From NCBI GenBank assembly GCA_007644065.1, contig VJWN01000001.1:2618340-2682339 (forward strand): 64,000 nucleotides of DNA, read 5' to 3'. This document shows positions 44,757-58,040 of the stretch, one piece after another (the first letter of the stretch is position 1; every line of letters begins with the position of its first letter). The notes beneath the pieces are model-generated. The model saw only the letters and a program-made list of their open reading frames with translations. It was not told the origin of the DNA and made no database searches. A program made the translations under genes and the position numbers. Source of the stretch: Margaritispora aquatica. Its lineage: Eukaryota; Ascomycota; Leotiomycetes; Helotiales; Discinellaceae.

Positions 44757-47368
44757 ATGAACATTCGTCAGAATCTATTTGGCCAGGGCCCTAGATCCAG
44801 CCGTGAAGCACCACCAAGTGGATACGGTCGACCATCACAACTCCCTTCACGAGACGACACTCCAATGGCGGGTGGATATGATGACCCGAGAGGCAGTGGT
44901 GGTTATTCTGATCCAAGAGCTGGATATGGAGCCCCAATGCCATCACCGAGGCAGCAGGCTATGCCATCAAGGCCACCAGTTGGAAGACAACAGCAACAAG
45001 GACCCCCTTCACCAGCACGGAGAATGACCCTGAGAATCGCAAAGGTTGAAGATAAGACTCTTGCGAATCAGTATATCTTCGGAAATCTGTAAGTGATGTA
45101 GTACTAGATGTCATCTGGAGAGAGGCTGAATACACTTAGTTGCGCCGTATCACCGCGAGACTTCCCACCTTCACGAGATGGTTCGGATTTGTACATACTC
45201 CTCAACGGCCGAAACGTCGTGACAGCTCGACCTCTGGACTCTTTCCAGCCAGGATGTATAAGCTTGTCAGACCCTCAGCGAACATGGTGCGATGTCGGGA
45301 TGATGGATCCCATAACGGCTGAAGTATATGATCCCTTCGTTCAAGGACCTGCTGTGTACTTAGGATCTTTGGACGTCGAAGTAGGGTTTGCCTCAGTGAA
45401 GAAGATCACAGAGACGCCATTCGATCAAGATGTCCTGGCTGATGTCTTCATCAAGCAATTCGAGAACCAAGTATTCTCACCTGGCCAAAAAATCATCATG
45501 GATTATAAGAACATTCCACTATTGTTCATGATCAAAACTGTCCAACTAGTTGATCTGAGCATGGAAAAATCAGCCCCAGCCCCTACAGTCTCAGTGCCCA
45601 CAGCTAGAGGCATACTCACACGGAACACACCAATCACATTCTACAAGGATGCAAAGTCACCCATCAAGTTGAAGGGATCGTCGAAACGGCCGGCCGCGAA
45701 CTCGATCATTGCTCCGGATTTCAAATTCGAAGATATGGGCATTGGTGGACTGGATACTGAATTCAGTGCTATCTTTCGAAGAGCTTTCGCGTCTCGTATT
45801 TTCCCACCTGGCCTCATCGAGAAATTGGGTATTCAGCACGTGAAGGGTATTTTGCTTTATGGTCCTCCTGGTACTGGAAAAACCCTTATTGCTCGTCAAA
45901 TTGGAAAGATGTTGAATTCTCGAGAACCAAAGATTATCAATGGTCCCGAAGTGCTGAATAAGTTTGTTGGTCAGTCAGAAGAAAACATTCGAAAGCTGTT
46001 CGCGGATGCAGAAAAGGAGTACAAGGAGAAGGGAGACGAGAGTGGTCTTCACATCATTATTTTTGATGAATTAGACGCCGTCTGCAAGCAAAGAGGTAGT
46101 GGTGCCGGTGGTGGAACTGGTGTAGGGGACAGTGTTGTCAACCAGTTGCTTTCGAAGCTCGATGGTGTAGAACAACTCAACAACATCCTGCTCATTGGAA
46201 TGACTAACCGGATGGACATGATTGATGATGCTTTACTCCGTCCTGGGCGATTAGAAGTACACATGGAAATTTCGCTACCAGATGAGGCAGGCAGAGCACA
46301 AATTCTGAAGATTCACACTTCAAAGATGCGAGACAACAATGTAATGGATAGGGATGTTAATGTTGCTGAACTTGCTCATCTGACGAAAAATTTCTCTGGA
46401 GCAGAGATCGGTGGTCTTGTCAAGTCAGCGTCGTCCTTTGCATTTAATCGTCATGTCAAGGTTGGAACAGTTGCAGGTGTAAGTGACGATATCGAGAACA
46501 TGAAGGTTAACCGAGGGGATTTTTTGAAAGCTCTTGACGAAGTAAAACCTGCTTTTGGTGTCTCTGAAGAGGAGCTGGAGACCGCTATGAGTGCTGGAAT
46601 ACTACACTATAGCCCTCATATTGGAAACATTCTCAAGGATGGCCGTTTATTCGTTGATCTGGTCAAGAATTCTGCTACCACGTCTCTGCTTTCGGTACTT
46701 CTCTACGGACCTCCTGGATCTGGCAAAACTGCTCTAGCTGCTAAGATGGCTAAAGATTCCGAGTTTCCATTCATTAAGCTCGTGTCAGCTGAGAACATGG
46801 TTGGATTTAGTGAAATGGCGAAGATCCAATACCTGAATAAAGTCTTCACAGATGCGTACAAGTCGCCACAGAACATTGTTGTGTTGGACAATATTGAGCG
46901 TATCATCGAGTGGGTCCCCATCGGACCTAGATTTTCAAATCCAGTTCTCCAAGCTTTGATGGTTCTTCTGACGAAGCAACCTCCTTCCGTAAGTCATATC
47001 CTCTCCAGTATCTCACATGTCCTAAGATATTTCAGCCTCGTCGTCTTCTCATCATTGGTACCACTTCGCAACGCTCCGTGATGCGCCAACTCGACTTGCA
47101 GCAAATTTTCAATCGCGAACTAGCAGTACCAAGCATTAATACGCATGCCGAGCTTGCAGCTGTGCTTCGTGAAGTCCAAGCCTTCGACAGCGAGTCTGAT
47201 CTGGCTGAGTCTTTGAACGAATTGAGAGATATCACTGGTACTGATCAGGTGGGTGTGGGAATTAAGAAGTGTCTGCTTGCTATTGAGTCCGCAAAGCAGG
47301 AGGTGGGGAATGTGGCATCTCGATTTGCGGAAGAGATGAGGAGTCAGATGGATGCGAGTAGGGACTAG
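44757..47368 (+). CDS. SEC18: SEC18/NSF vesicle-fusion ATPase
   Basis: Exons 44757-45088, 45140-46988 and 47036-47368 give 837 residues. A Pro/Gly/Gln-rich N-terminal extension (about 100 residues) precedes the NSF N domain. D1 ATPase: Walker A GPPGTGKT (residues 352-359) and Walker B IIFDELDAVCKQRG. D2: Walker A GPPGSGKT (about 634-641) with VVLDNIERIIEW, the degenerate D2 Walker B typical of NSF. SEC18 with SNAP disassembles SNARE complexes after membrane fusion. Both introns (51 and 47 bp) keep the known protein continuous. The start is the ATG at 44757; a GTG three codons upstream is not needed. Confidence 0.97.
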
Positions 47369-47827
47369 ACTGTGGTGATGGTAACCGAAGTAGCAAAAAG
47401 CAAGACTTAGATGTTAGACATGGATACTTGCGAGGCTTAGAATGCGAGATGTTCTAACTACATGGATTTACCTTGTGTCTGCTTACGATTGGGGGGACCT
47501 CTAATCCTCAATATATGAGCGGAGGTAAGCAATACTTGGGGATTGAGAAAAGCGCAATGTCAATTTTACATCAGGCATTCACAAGCGATTAGAGCCAGGA
47601 CTCCTTTGAAGTTTAGAATGTGGTATTGTAATTTTATGCGATGCAAGAGCATCACAGCCAAATGCAGCCGCCTATCCTGTCTGACAAAGAGAAAGCAGCA
47701 ATACCCTGCAACAAATAATTCAACCCTCCCTTACGCCAGTATGAACATCCAAACACGCCGAGAACCCCGGGAGAACATTATGATACAGAAACGAAAGTCA
47801 TATCATGCAACGTGACTGGCTATCATC
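47369..47827. other. intergenic between convergent 3' ends
   Basis: 459 bp separate the stops of SEC18 (+) and NOP58 (-). Nothing recognised; 3' untranslated regions are expected here. Confidence 0.65.
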
Positions 47828-49888
47828 TCAGTTCTTGCTCTTCTTCTTCTTCTTCTTCTCAGACTTCTCAACATCCTCTTCTGACTTGCGCTTCTTGTTG
47901 CTGGATGGTGTGCTTGCAACCTCCTCAATGACAACCGCAGTCTTTACAGTGACTGGTGTGCCATTAGTGGCGGGGAGCTTGCCCTTGGCGAGCTTCTTCT
48001 TGTATTTCTTCAGACTGAGACCAGCAGCTTCGGCGGCCTTGATATCAGGGTCTTCGGCAGTCTCGACGACAGTCACCTCAACTTTGGCAGGTGTAGATGT
48101 TGCAGACTTAGCGGCCTTTGCTTGTCTGCGTGCCTCGCGGTCTGCACGCCTAGCCTCCTTTGCCTTTCGCTCAGCCTTCTTTGTTGCCTTTTCATCCTTC
48201 TTCCGTGCCTTCTTAGGTGGTGAGGATGAGTCTGAAGTATCTGCTGAAACAGAGCCAGCATCGGACATATCAACATCTTCATCCTCAGCCTTGGTACCAT
48301 TCAAGTTGGCATCGGCATCGGCCATCTCTTCATCCTCAGAGTCCTCTGCATCTGAGACCTCCTGGATGAGGGGCTTCGCCTCTTCAACCTTAGCCTTTTT
48401 CTCTTTCTTTTCCTTTTTCTCCTTCTTGGACTTCTTCTCGGAGACTGGAACAATAGCAGCGGCCTCATCACCATCAAGTCCATCAGCATCAGCATTGTAC
48501 TTGCGCGCCTCCTTGACCTCCCACTTGCCAGGGGTCACTGCAGCTTTGCCATTCGGGGCAATGGCAACACCACGTGGAAGAGGTGCCTTGCCCTCCAAGG
48601 TTCGTAGATGACGCTCGATCTTGGCTCTTGATTCAACACCCAATGCAGACCTCTCTTCATCATCAACATCATCACCCTTTCCTTCACCTTGTGCACTCCA
48701 GTCTGAGAGAGCGTCCACACGGATACCAATTGACGCCTTCGCTGCAAGCATACGGGCGATCTTTCCCTTGTTCTTTCCGGTGGCCTGACCAACCAAAGAA
48801 GCGTGGTAAATGAGACCGTACTTAGGAGTGTCGTGCTTGGTCTTCAATGCTCGGAACAAGGCCTTCTCAGCACCAAGGATTTGAATAGTACTAGCAGGGC
48901 TCTTGGCAAGACTCATGAGAGATCCAGAGTGGGCAATCAATCGAGCTCCAACTAACTCGCCAACCAGCTCAGTCAAGTTGGGGGCAATAGCAAGCATACG
49001 AGCAGTCAAATAGCTGGAAAGTTGTTGACGGTATTCCGTGAACCCAACGACCTGTTCTGCCAACAACTGAATGTTCTCCAAATCTTCCTCGGTGATCTCA
49101 GTACCCATACTGACTTCGGCGGCCGCCTTGACAGCTGTTTCAATCTCCTCTGGCAGGATCTCGGACAAGTCAGTCTTCGAGCAGTTTTGACGCATACCAG
49201 CTGTCAGAATGATACGAGCATAGGCCAAATTGTCGTTGATAATCTTGCCCATCTCAGGGAAATGCCATCCGTACCATTCTTTAACTCTCATGGCATATGT
49301 ATTGAGTTCCTTATCCAAATCATCCAGCAATGCAATAGCTTGAACGATCATAGTATCGACCTTGTCTGGGGAGAACTTAAGCTTGTGACGAGACAGCGAG
49401 TGGGAGAGACCAAGCGACATGGTTGCGATGTTCTCCTCGGCAAGACCTGGAATGAGGGACGAGAGGTGGTCGCGAATGGCGCGGTAAATCTCATTGGTGG
49501 TGGAATCAGAGACTGGTGTAAGTGTGATACCTGGGAGCTTGTTGATAGCCTGGGCGAGCTTAGGATCTGCCACTGCTAGAGTTGCCTTTTTCTCATCCTT
49601 GAGGGTGTCCAAAAGAGAACTCAGTAACGGCGAAACTTTTCCTTCTACGAGAGCAGCAACTTCCTCCAAAGCTTGTGCAGCGCTCTCAAACTTCTCAAAC
49701 TTCTTCAACTTGAGACTACATACAGAATTAGTGAGGACTAAAGCTCAATTGGAGATAACTTACAGCTCGTTCACGCTTTCAGCACTCTCTGCAACATCAG
49801 AGAAGTCCTCCTTCTTTAAAATACTCTTGGAAGTGCTTTTGAATAAAGCATATCCAGCGGACGTCTCGCTCAAAATGAAGACACCCAT
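47828..49888 (-). CDS. NOP58: NOP58, core protein of box C/D snoRNPs
   Basis: Exons 49764-49888 and 47828-49715 (48-bp intron, GTAAGT...GTAG) give 670 residues. Start [17 protein letters not shown] and [11 protein letters not shown] are the NOP5 N-terminal domain; the NOP domain follows ([52 protein letters not shown]). The C-terminus is a long Lys/Glu/Asp-rich tail with a final KKKKKKSKN, typical of nucleolar Nop proteins. It acts with fibrillarin, NOP56 and SNU13 in 2'-O-methylation and 18S rRNA processing. Head to head with VMA6. Confidence 0.97.
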
Positions 49889-50162
49889 ATTTACAAAAAT
49901 ACTTGGGTGATCGTAAAGCTATTCGTAAAATATGTCAGGCGCAAAGTCGATCCAAGAATTTTTGAAAAGTGCTCTCGATTGGAAACTTTTCTTGATTGGC
50001 CTAGTCCATTTTAGGTTAGAAAGCTAATCACGTGCAGTCTTGGTGGTGGATGGACGACATCCTGGTTTCTCGAGGTTGGATAGCTAGGCATCGCCACAAC
50101 CCCTACAACCTCAACGATTGATACTCTGAAGATATAATTCCACCCCACCACTTTGAAGCAAA
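49889..50162. promoter_or_regulatory. short divergent promoter, NOP58 / VMA6
   Basis: Only 274 bp lie between the two start codons, so core promoters must overlap or abut. No element identified. Confidence 0.6.
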
Positions 50163-51412
50163 ATGGAGGGTCTTATGTTCAACGTTGACTGCGGGTAATT
50201 GCGCTCCATTACTCAATCATAACGTTGACTTTCTGACATCTTCGTAGCTACATTGAGGGAATTGTGAGAGGATACCGAAATGGCCTTCTTACTGGTCAAA
50301 ATTACAACAACTTGGTTCAATGCGAGACGATTGATGGTGAGTTCTTATTTGCAGTGTACGCAGAGTCATTAGCTCATCGACTTTTAGATTTGAAGCTCCA
50401 GCTGGGGCCTGCTTATGGCGACTTCCTCGCATCCCTCCCACCTAATCCTTCAACGTCGTCACTTGCCGCAAAGACGACCGATAAACTGATCTCTGAATTC
50501 CGATACGTGAAGGCAAACTCCACTGGGGCTCTAGCCAAGTTTATGGACTATCTGACCTATGGATACATGATCGATAATGTCGCACTTCTTATCACCGGAA
50601 CTCTCCATGAACGAGATACTCGCGAGCTGCTCGAAAGATGCCATCCTCTGGGTTGGTTTGAGACAATGCCAGTCTTGTGTGTCGCCACCAATATCGAGGA
50701 ATTATACAACAGTGTGTTGATTGAGACTCCTCTTGCGCCATATTTCAAAGGAAGCTTGAGCCACCAAGATCTGGATGAATTGAACATCGAAATTGTTCGA
50801 AACACTCTTTACAAGAATTATCTTGAGGACTTCCACAACTTCGTCAACACCGAGCCATCGATGGCAGGGACGCCTACGGCTGAGGTCATGACCGAGATAT
50901 TGGAATTCGAGGCAGATCGACGAGCCATCAACATCACTTTGAATTCTTTTGGTACTGAGCTTCAAAAGGCAGACCGAAAAAAGCTATACCCAGCCTTCGG
51001 ACGTCTTTATCCAGAAGGATCATATATGCTATCTAGAGCTGATGATATTGAGGGTGTGCGGTTGGCTGTTGAGGGTGTAAGCGACTACAAGGGCTACTTT
51101 GATGCTACCGGAATGGGCCAAAGCAGCACTGGGGCTGGAAACATGAGTGGCGGTGTTGGTGGTGATGGAAAGAGTCTAGAAGATATGTTCTACCAGAAGG
51201 AGATGGAGATCTCAAAGGGTGCCTTCACAAGGCAATTCTCATTCGCTATTGTATACGCATGGGTAAAGCTACGGGAACAGGTATGTCAATGCTACTTTGT
51301 TCACAAAAGACTTATTGACCATTTACAGGAAATTCGGAATATCACATGGATTGCGGAGTGTATAGCCCAAAACCAGAAGGAGAGGATTGGTAATTACATT
51401 AGTGTATTCTAG
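50163..51412 (+). CDS. VMA6: V-ATPase V0 subunit d
   Basis: Exons 50163-50194, 50248-51280 and 51329-51412 give 382 residues. Start MEGLMFNVDCGYIEGIVRGYRNG and the C-terminal REIRNITWIAECIAQNQKERIGNYISVF-type end (split over the last intron) are diagnostic. The subunit couples the rotor to the c-ring of the vacuolar proton pump. The last intron (48 bp) is in frame and could be misread as coding. A Gly/Ser-rich insert (about residues 295-320) lengthens it slightly relative to yeast. Its 3' end faces that of the uS15m gene 170 bp away. Confidence 0.96.
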
Positions 51413-51582
51413 ATTGTCTTGTCGTTCATTATCACTTGTACAGCTCACTTCATAGCAGCCACTGGTTTGTTGTTGTAGTTTTCATAGGCGGGGAAGGCGC
51501 TGGGAGAATTGGGAAATGCTTTACAGATTGCTTCATGCAATTGAACTCATCTAATATACATTCCTGTGATACACACATATCT

Positions 51583-52597
51583 TTACAAGCTGATCTCGCC
51601 TTGCCATGTTCCCTCGCTCAAACCTAGTGTATTGACAAGATGCTGCCATCTATCCCCACCACGTTCCTTCTTCCTCAAGTATTGTAGAAGCTTTTGTCGT
51701 TTATGAACCATCACCCTCAGATTCCTTTTGTTCACCTTATCCTTCTGCCCGCCCTTCAATTCCAATTGATTTGCCAGCGCTCGAATCTTTGCAGTCAAAA
51801 TTGCAATCTGCACTTCTGAACTCCCAGTATCTGGACCAGCTCTAGGTGTCTTCTCCGTGACTGGTGTGTCACCCAGGATGGATGGATTGACTTGAAGTCG
51901 AGGCCGTAGTGTTTGATCTGTCTTGTGCCTGCCGAACGTGTCTATGCACCGCACAGTATTTGCCCTTGTCTTGTCCTTCTGACTAGCATTGGCCATGCTC
52001 AAAATCCTCGCCATAGCTATTGAAGCGGTCTTGTGACGTTCCAAGAACAACTTCGTCTCAGCTGCCTCCTTAGCTGGGTCAGCAGTATCACGAATCTTCG
52101 CTTCAACGGGCTCAACGAGGGCGATAGAGTGCTTGAGGGAAGCTTTGAGTTCGGCGGGTGTGAGGAAGTGGTTGAGCATTGCATCTTCTGCAATTGGAAT
52201 ATCGACACCTATGTCTTTTTCTGGGTCTGGTTTCGCTTCCACCAACGTCGTCGATCCTCCAACATCGTCGAATGATTCCAGGAATGGTGTGGTAATGCCT
52301 CGGACCGGATCTCCCATCTCAATTGTCCTCTTCTCCTGTAGCTCTGCCCGTCTCGATAAATTGGCTTCTTTCCTCGACTTGGCTTGTGCTAATGCATATG
52401 GATCCTTATACTTTCTTCTCTGTGCCATAGTGACCACATTGGCTGAGGCTATGATGGGAAGTTGCGCATTGGATTTAGGGGCGCTTCGAATGCATACTGT
52501 GAAGTGATTAGTATAAGCAAGTATATATGCTTTGTATACAGGATCGCTCACAACTAGATGCGCCGAAGCGTGAAGGAAGAGGTATCCGAGGCGGCAT
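51583..52597 (-). CDS. MRPS28: mitochondrial small-subunit ribosomal protein uS15m
   Basis: Exons 52552-52597 and 51583-52496 (55-bp intron, GTGAGC...CACAG, branch CTAAT) give 319 residues. The S15 domain is at the C-terminus (TGSSEVQIAILTAKIRALANQL, VNKRNLRVMVHKRQKLLQYL). The N-terminus MPPRIPLPSRFGASS is basic and hydroxylated, fitting a mitochondrial presequence. A longer open frame using an upstream start runs through the intron and is rejected. The yeast counterpart is MRPS28. It is divergent from the RPS0 gene. Confidence 0.94.
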
Positions 52598-52850
52598 TTT
52601 GGTCTTGATATATCACTCCTGTCGATGCCTACTGATGCCATCCAAAATCTTTAGAAGTCTCCAGATCACATGATCTAAGATGCATGAGACTAGCCTAGTC
52701 TTTAAACGGCCTAATGGTTTCTGCCTGAACTTATGCCTGAATTTGTCTAGCGAAAGTTCGAACCCACACAGAATTTCCACAAACTTCAACGTCGATCTGC
52801 AAGATATTTCGACAACTTCAACCTGATAATCTTCAAGTCAAACCACAAAG
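52598..52850. promoter_or_regulatory. divergent promoter, uS15m / RPS0
   Basis: 253 bp between the start codons of a mitochondrial and a cytosolic ribosomal protein gene. A pyrimidine-rich leader is absent on the RPS0 side; the last 60 bp before its ATG is AC-rich. Confidence 0.6.
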
Positions 52851-53910
52851 ATGTCGCCTTCCAACCTCCCCCCATGCTTCAATGCTACTTCTCAGGATAT
52901 TGAGATGCTCTTGAGCGCTCAATGCCACTTGGGATCCAAGAACTTGCAAGTTCACATGGAGCCATACTTGTACAAGACTCGCCCAGATGGAATCAATGTT
53001 ATCAACATTGGCAAGACCTGGTAAGTTTCTCTGCGATTAAAATGAATCTATGCAGACTTGCGCGACACAATTTCATGCGTGCACTTGCGAGTACGAAAGC
53101 TGGAAGCATTCTTGAACATGAACTTACGTATTTTCTACAGGGAGAAGATTGTCCTTGCTGCCCGTATCATCGCAGCCATCGACAACCCAGCCGATATCTG
53201 TGTCATCTCTGCCCGCCCTTACGGTCAACGTGCTGTCTTGAAGTTCGCCCACCACACTGGAGCTGTCGCCATTGCTGGTCGTTTCACCCCCGGTAACTTC
53301 ACCAACTACATCACCCGCTCCTTCAAGGAACCCCGCCTGATCATTGTCACCGACCCCCGCACTGATGCCCAAGCTATCAAGGAGGCTTCATACGTCAACA
53401 TCCCAGTTATTGCTCTCTGCGATACTGATTCCCCAACCGAGTTCGTTGATGTTGCTATCCCAACCAACAACAAGGGTCGTCACGCTATTGGTTTGGTCTG
53501 GTGGATGTTGGCTCGCGAGGTCCTCCGTCTTCGTGGATCTATTGCTAGCCGCACTGCTGACTGGGATGTCATGGTTGATTTGTACTTCTACCGTGACCCT
53601 GAAGCTGAGGAGAACAAGGAGGCCATTGAGGAGGGCAAGGGTGGTTAGTACTTCTTGTTCCTCTACCTTGAGATATTTCTAACTTGCAATAGCTGATGAG
53701 CTCGGTGCTGCCGCTGTTGACACTGGATTTGCTCAGGCTGCAGGTGACTGGGAGGTTTCCGGTGCCAACGCCACCGCTTTTGCAGGTGCTACCAGTGCCG
53801 CAACTCCAGCTGTCGGTGCTTCCTGGGACGCTACTGACGCCGGAGGTGAGTGGGGAGCTGCTCCAGCTGAATGGTCCGAGGGCGGAACCAAGCCACCTGA
53901 GCAATGGTAA
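52851..53910 (+). CDS. RPS0: 40S ribosomal protein S0 (uS2)
   Basis: Exons 52851-53020, 53141-53643 and 53693-53910 give 296 residues. The uS2 core is unmistakable: [73 protein letters not shown]. The C-terminal tail is Ala/Gly/Trp-rich (ending GTKPPEQW), as usual for eukaryotic S0/SA. Needed for 40S maturation and 20S pre-rRNA processing. The introns (120 and 49 bp) contain no recognisable snoRNA boxes. Confidence 0.97.
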
Positions 53911-56900
53911 ACAAAAAAGAAACCCTTGCTGGATTTTTCGGGCTAGGTGCATAGCGAAGGTTGTGTCTAAAAAAGAGGTACATTTGATTGCGCTCATGAG
54001 GGAAAGATATCTCACCGTTGTTCATTCTTTGCAGTGGTGAGGGGAATGCCCTGTGCAGTCAAACATTGGAGTGTCTTAATAGAGCTCCGCCTTTGGGCAT
54101 TCAGACTTGATTGATTGAATCTGTGAATATGCTTGTGATGTGCCTAGAGGTTGTGCTTGCCCCGCAGAAAAAGTTTTCTGCTCCTTGGTGGGGTTCTGGC
54201 CAGCCTGCAAAGCAGCTGAAGAGAGTGATGTGTTATAATTTATCCCAGTGCACTAGCTCTCTTCATAAGTAACAGTACGTCCAGCCGACATCTGGCAGAC
54301 CAATGGCAGCAGGCAAACAACACAAGGTGTTGAACTTGACAACTCCCAATCACTTCTTCCTACTAGATGGTCAAGCGGATTCAATATACTCTCGCCCACT
54401 CTCAGGGTACAACTGTATCGTAACTTGCCTAACGGCAACGAAGCATAATATAACCTGTCATACCTTAGCAGCTATCAGATTTCACATTTACTCGTATTTT
54501 CTTTATCTACATTGTACTTCAACTCCTTTCTAAATGAAAAAGCTCATGACACTACACTACGTTTACTCAAACTCTTCAAAGAAGAATATCACTTCCACAG
54601 AAATCCTGCCTCTGGGCAACTTTAATGCTTATCTACGAAACTTCCTTGAGGCTGTAGGCCTACAACGAGGCCGCTTCCTACTATATCAGACATATATGTT
54701 GTTCTGTGAATTCTTACACGAGCAATGCTATCTCAATTTTACTTCAAGAGAAAGCAAGCCAGCATGTTAACTTCTTTCTAGACTCCAGTAGAACTTTCTT
54801 TCGCCCTTTCTTTCGCCCTTTCTTTCGATCTTTTTTTAGACCTTACCTATTTGTCTTCTCGATTAATTATTGTTCTAGCACAACATCTGATTGACTTCTG
54901 GCTTAGAAGTTGGAAGCAAGCCAGTCTTGTTGTATATCCTGTCCCTGACTTTCATGCCCCACTGTAATCACAATCGCTTAATCATGACAACATTTTATTC
55001 ACCAGAATTCAATGTCCAACAAGCAAATAGGTCGATCCCATCCGGCTCGAAACTCCGACAATTTCATAGTCTTTCTCTACATAACTCTGTAATCATTCGA
55101 TCTCCTCTTGGTATGACTTAGTAATTTCACACTTTGGAGTTGCGAACTTGCTTTGAGTGGCTAGATGAACAATGTGTGCTTACTGCGGCACTGGAAGCAG
55201 TCATTGTATTCTCATTTTGATTGCAATTTTCCAACTCCTGTAGTAGCGGAGGCAGGATATCGAGGGGGCTCGTGACATCACCGGAAATGAAAGTGGATGT
55301 TTGACTTGAACTTGCACATCTGGATTTGTTGATTTTGGTCAATTTGATCAAAATAATCACCTCACTCTCATTGAGAACCTTTTATCTGTTGCGTATGGTG
55401 TACTCCATTGAGTAAACATTCGCTTCTATAAATATTTCACTTTTTACTAAATTTCGCAATGTATGCGTAACAAGCATCCAAAGCCAGCCCAGCCCAGCAG
55501 CACACAACTCATTCTCAGAAACACCTCCATGAAAGTCCACCACAACACGTTCGATTATCCAAAGAAATAGAAGCAGGGGCTATTCAAAATCTCACGTTCA
55601 CACTATCTGGAACGAAACAGTTCTCATGGTCTCTACTGTGCTATGCGACTTGGTAGCAGGTAACTTGCGAGTTAGAGAATTAGCAGAATTCAAACTGAGA
55701 TCCTAAAAATATGTCTTGCACCTAGCTACATAAACTAATTACCTGCCCAAAGGGAATATCCAAATATTAAGATGAGTTCAATATTTGTTTTTGATGTGTG
55801 TGAATTGGCTTCCCTTTCCTGTGGTTTCTCGGTATGAACTCCTATCGATAGCATCTCCTGCTTCACCCCCCTGTTTACTATCAAGCTTTACAAGTCAATA
55901 TAATCTTGCAAGGAAAAGCTTAGAGGAGAGCAAAGAAATACCCATGGAATAAAACACAGAGTGTCGCTTCATATCTCCACTTTAAGAAGCTGCTGCCTCT
56001 ACAACTCCGCTTGAATGAATTATTCTCGTTCCAGTCATGTAGGCAGGCAAATAATCAAGTATAATCATTCAAGTATCTACGTTTACTCTGGCGCTTATGC
56101 TCATCGCTAAGATGTGTTCTATCACTCTTCTCTCTCACTCCCCATCATCTGTACTTTATCACCCCCAAATAAATCAAATACACAATGCACACGAGCACCA
56201 AGCCCATCCTAAGCGTGGATATCAAGCTCAAGCGAGATCAAACATTTGATGAGAACATTGGAGCTTATAGTACTGTTTAGATAGAGTTAAACACAATCCT
56301 TCAAGACATCAAAGATACCTAAGTTAAAAAGATATCGCTGGTGTTTCTCGGGTGTATATTGTTGCTTCAGTCACTCTAAAATATGAGAGAGCAAGTCAAG
56401 GTGTAAACATATATATGTGTTGTGACTAGATGTATGGACGGAGATATGTAGCATCATACATGCATACGCACATAGGCCTTCTTCTCCCAGTCTCTAAAGC
56501 CCCAACAGTCAACCAACACAACCATGAGCTACGAACCATCGACGCTTGTCAAAGTATCGACCTACCTTACTAAAAACTCCTCACCACACTTTCCTCTATA
56601 AAGTAATAGAATTGACAAGAGAGAGAGCACACGTGAGAAAGGACAGGCAATAGATATATCACATGAAAGAAGTAAACTGCATGAGTGAGAGAGTGAGAGA
56701 AGCACGCGAGAGAGCGGAGCAGAGACATCCCACCCTATGGGTCTACTCACTTGAAGCGAAGTGATGTTTCTTCACCCCCATTGAGAACTAGAAATAAGCA
56801 CCAATACCCTCACCTACACCACTATGCACGCCCACATCTACTTTAGCTACACATCTAACTCAAGGCAAGCTAAACCACAACGAGGCACTTCTCTCACACC

Positions 56901-58040
56901 ACTTCCATCTAATAGCCCAATAGTCCATCGACTCACCCACTCACTTACCCTCACGCGCTCATATCCCTCGTCTTCACTTGCTCACTGGGGCTAGGCCGTA
57001 TAAGGGCATACATCTGCCCTCCATGACTGCTCCCCCCACGAGTCACAAGCCTCACTCATCCACTCGCGGCACACGCACCAAGAAGTTAAATCTCATGACA
57101 TTATCACTACTGCCGAAAGAGCACTAGATCCTCCCCTCCCCTCTGAGCCCAGAAACGCCAACATGAATACCACCCACCCCAGCGCAGAGACAGGAAACAA
57201 GGTAGAGTAAAAGACACGCTAGACCTCAAGAAGCAATATCTCCTCCTTTATCTCCTTCGAGAAAACGCCTAAACAAGCCTAGCCACCTGATCCAGCACGC
57301 ACTAAGTAACTGACCCATCCTATTTTCCTCTCACTGGAGAGAATGAAAGTAAGCCTAATATTGCTCCGCTAGCTGTACGGTAGAGAGTACGTTGGCTCGC
57401 TAGCGAGCCACATGCTCTACGCCCGCCAGATGATCGAGCTTGATCCAGCTGCAGGAACAGCCTACAGGCACACACCCACATGCCTAATAAATCCACAGCC
57501 CACAGCACACAGGAAGCACACCATTCGGCTGGGACCGAGCCCGCGCGCCCGCTGCCAGCACCCACGCTCTCCACACAGCTGCAGAACACAGTACAGCTGC
57601 AGTAGCGTCCCCAGTCGTCGAGTCTCGCAGCGAGATAAAAGCAGCATTGTGCCCTGACAGAATCTCGTCGCTCGGTTGTTAAGCGCTGCTTCCCACAACC
57701 ACCTCCCAACAATATGGTTTTGACACCCGCAGCTGCAGTTTGAAACGACACCCAGATCCCAAACTGCTGGGAAGGCAAGACACTTAAGGTGTTTGGTCTG
57801 TGCATACCGTCGATCATGTAAGGTACAAAAGGTACATACAACGAAGCGAAGTGACGCCAAAAGAAAAATAGCTAGCGAAGCGAAGTTGAAAGAGGAGGCA
57901 ACGACAACGACCCTAGTGTTAAAAATAAGAAAAAGCTCTGCTCAGTGCCGAACAAATTTTGGTGGTATCTCAAAAACAAAGAAACAAAGCAAGCTGAAAT
58001 CGCTGGAATGAAAAGCAAAGCTCTATCGCGGGATACTAGT
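53911..58040. other. 4.1-kb region without a recognised gene
   Basis: Between the 3' ends of RPS0 (+) and KXD1 (-). It includes a 12-bp TTTCTTTCGCCC-type repeat near 54797-54832, a purine-rich GAGA tract near 56610-56720 (a likely source of the minus-strand frame 56562-56750) and AC-rich sequence near 56760-57200. The frames around 57320-57860 on both strands overlap and are compositional. No tRNA seen. Confidence 0.5.

Noticed and set aside
47805..48611. 268-codon plus-strand frame antisense to NOP58
   Set aside because: Mirror of the Lys/Glu/Ala/Ser-rich NOP58 tail; composition (Ser/Phe/Ala runs) is explained by the opposite strand.
52497..52641. Upstream start giving a 352-codon uS15m frame
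   Set aside because: It translates through an intron with good GTGAGC/CACAG signals; the ATG at 52597 gives a proper presequence.
52740..52790. TTCGAACC box resembling a tRNA T loop
   Set aside because: No T stem pairing and no D or anticodon arm in the right spacing on either strand.
53021..53140. RPS0 intron 1 as a possible snoRNA host
   Set aside because: 120 bp, but no C/D or H/ACA boxes seen.
57320..57860. Overlapping minus-strand frames of 132 and 173 codons
   Set aside because: Two frames open over the same DNA, Cys/Arg-rich without conserved pattern, and no splice structure.
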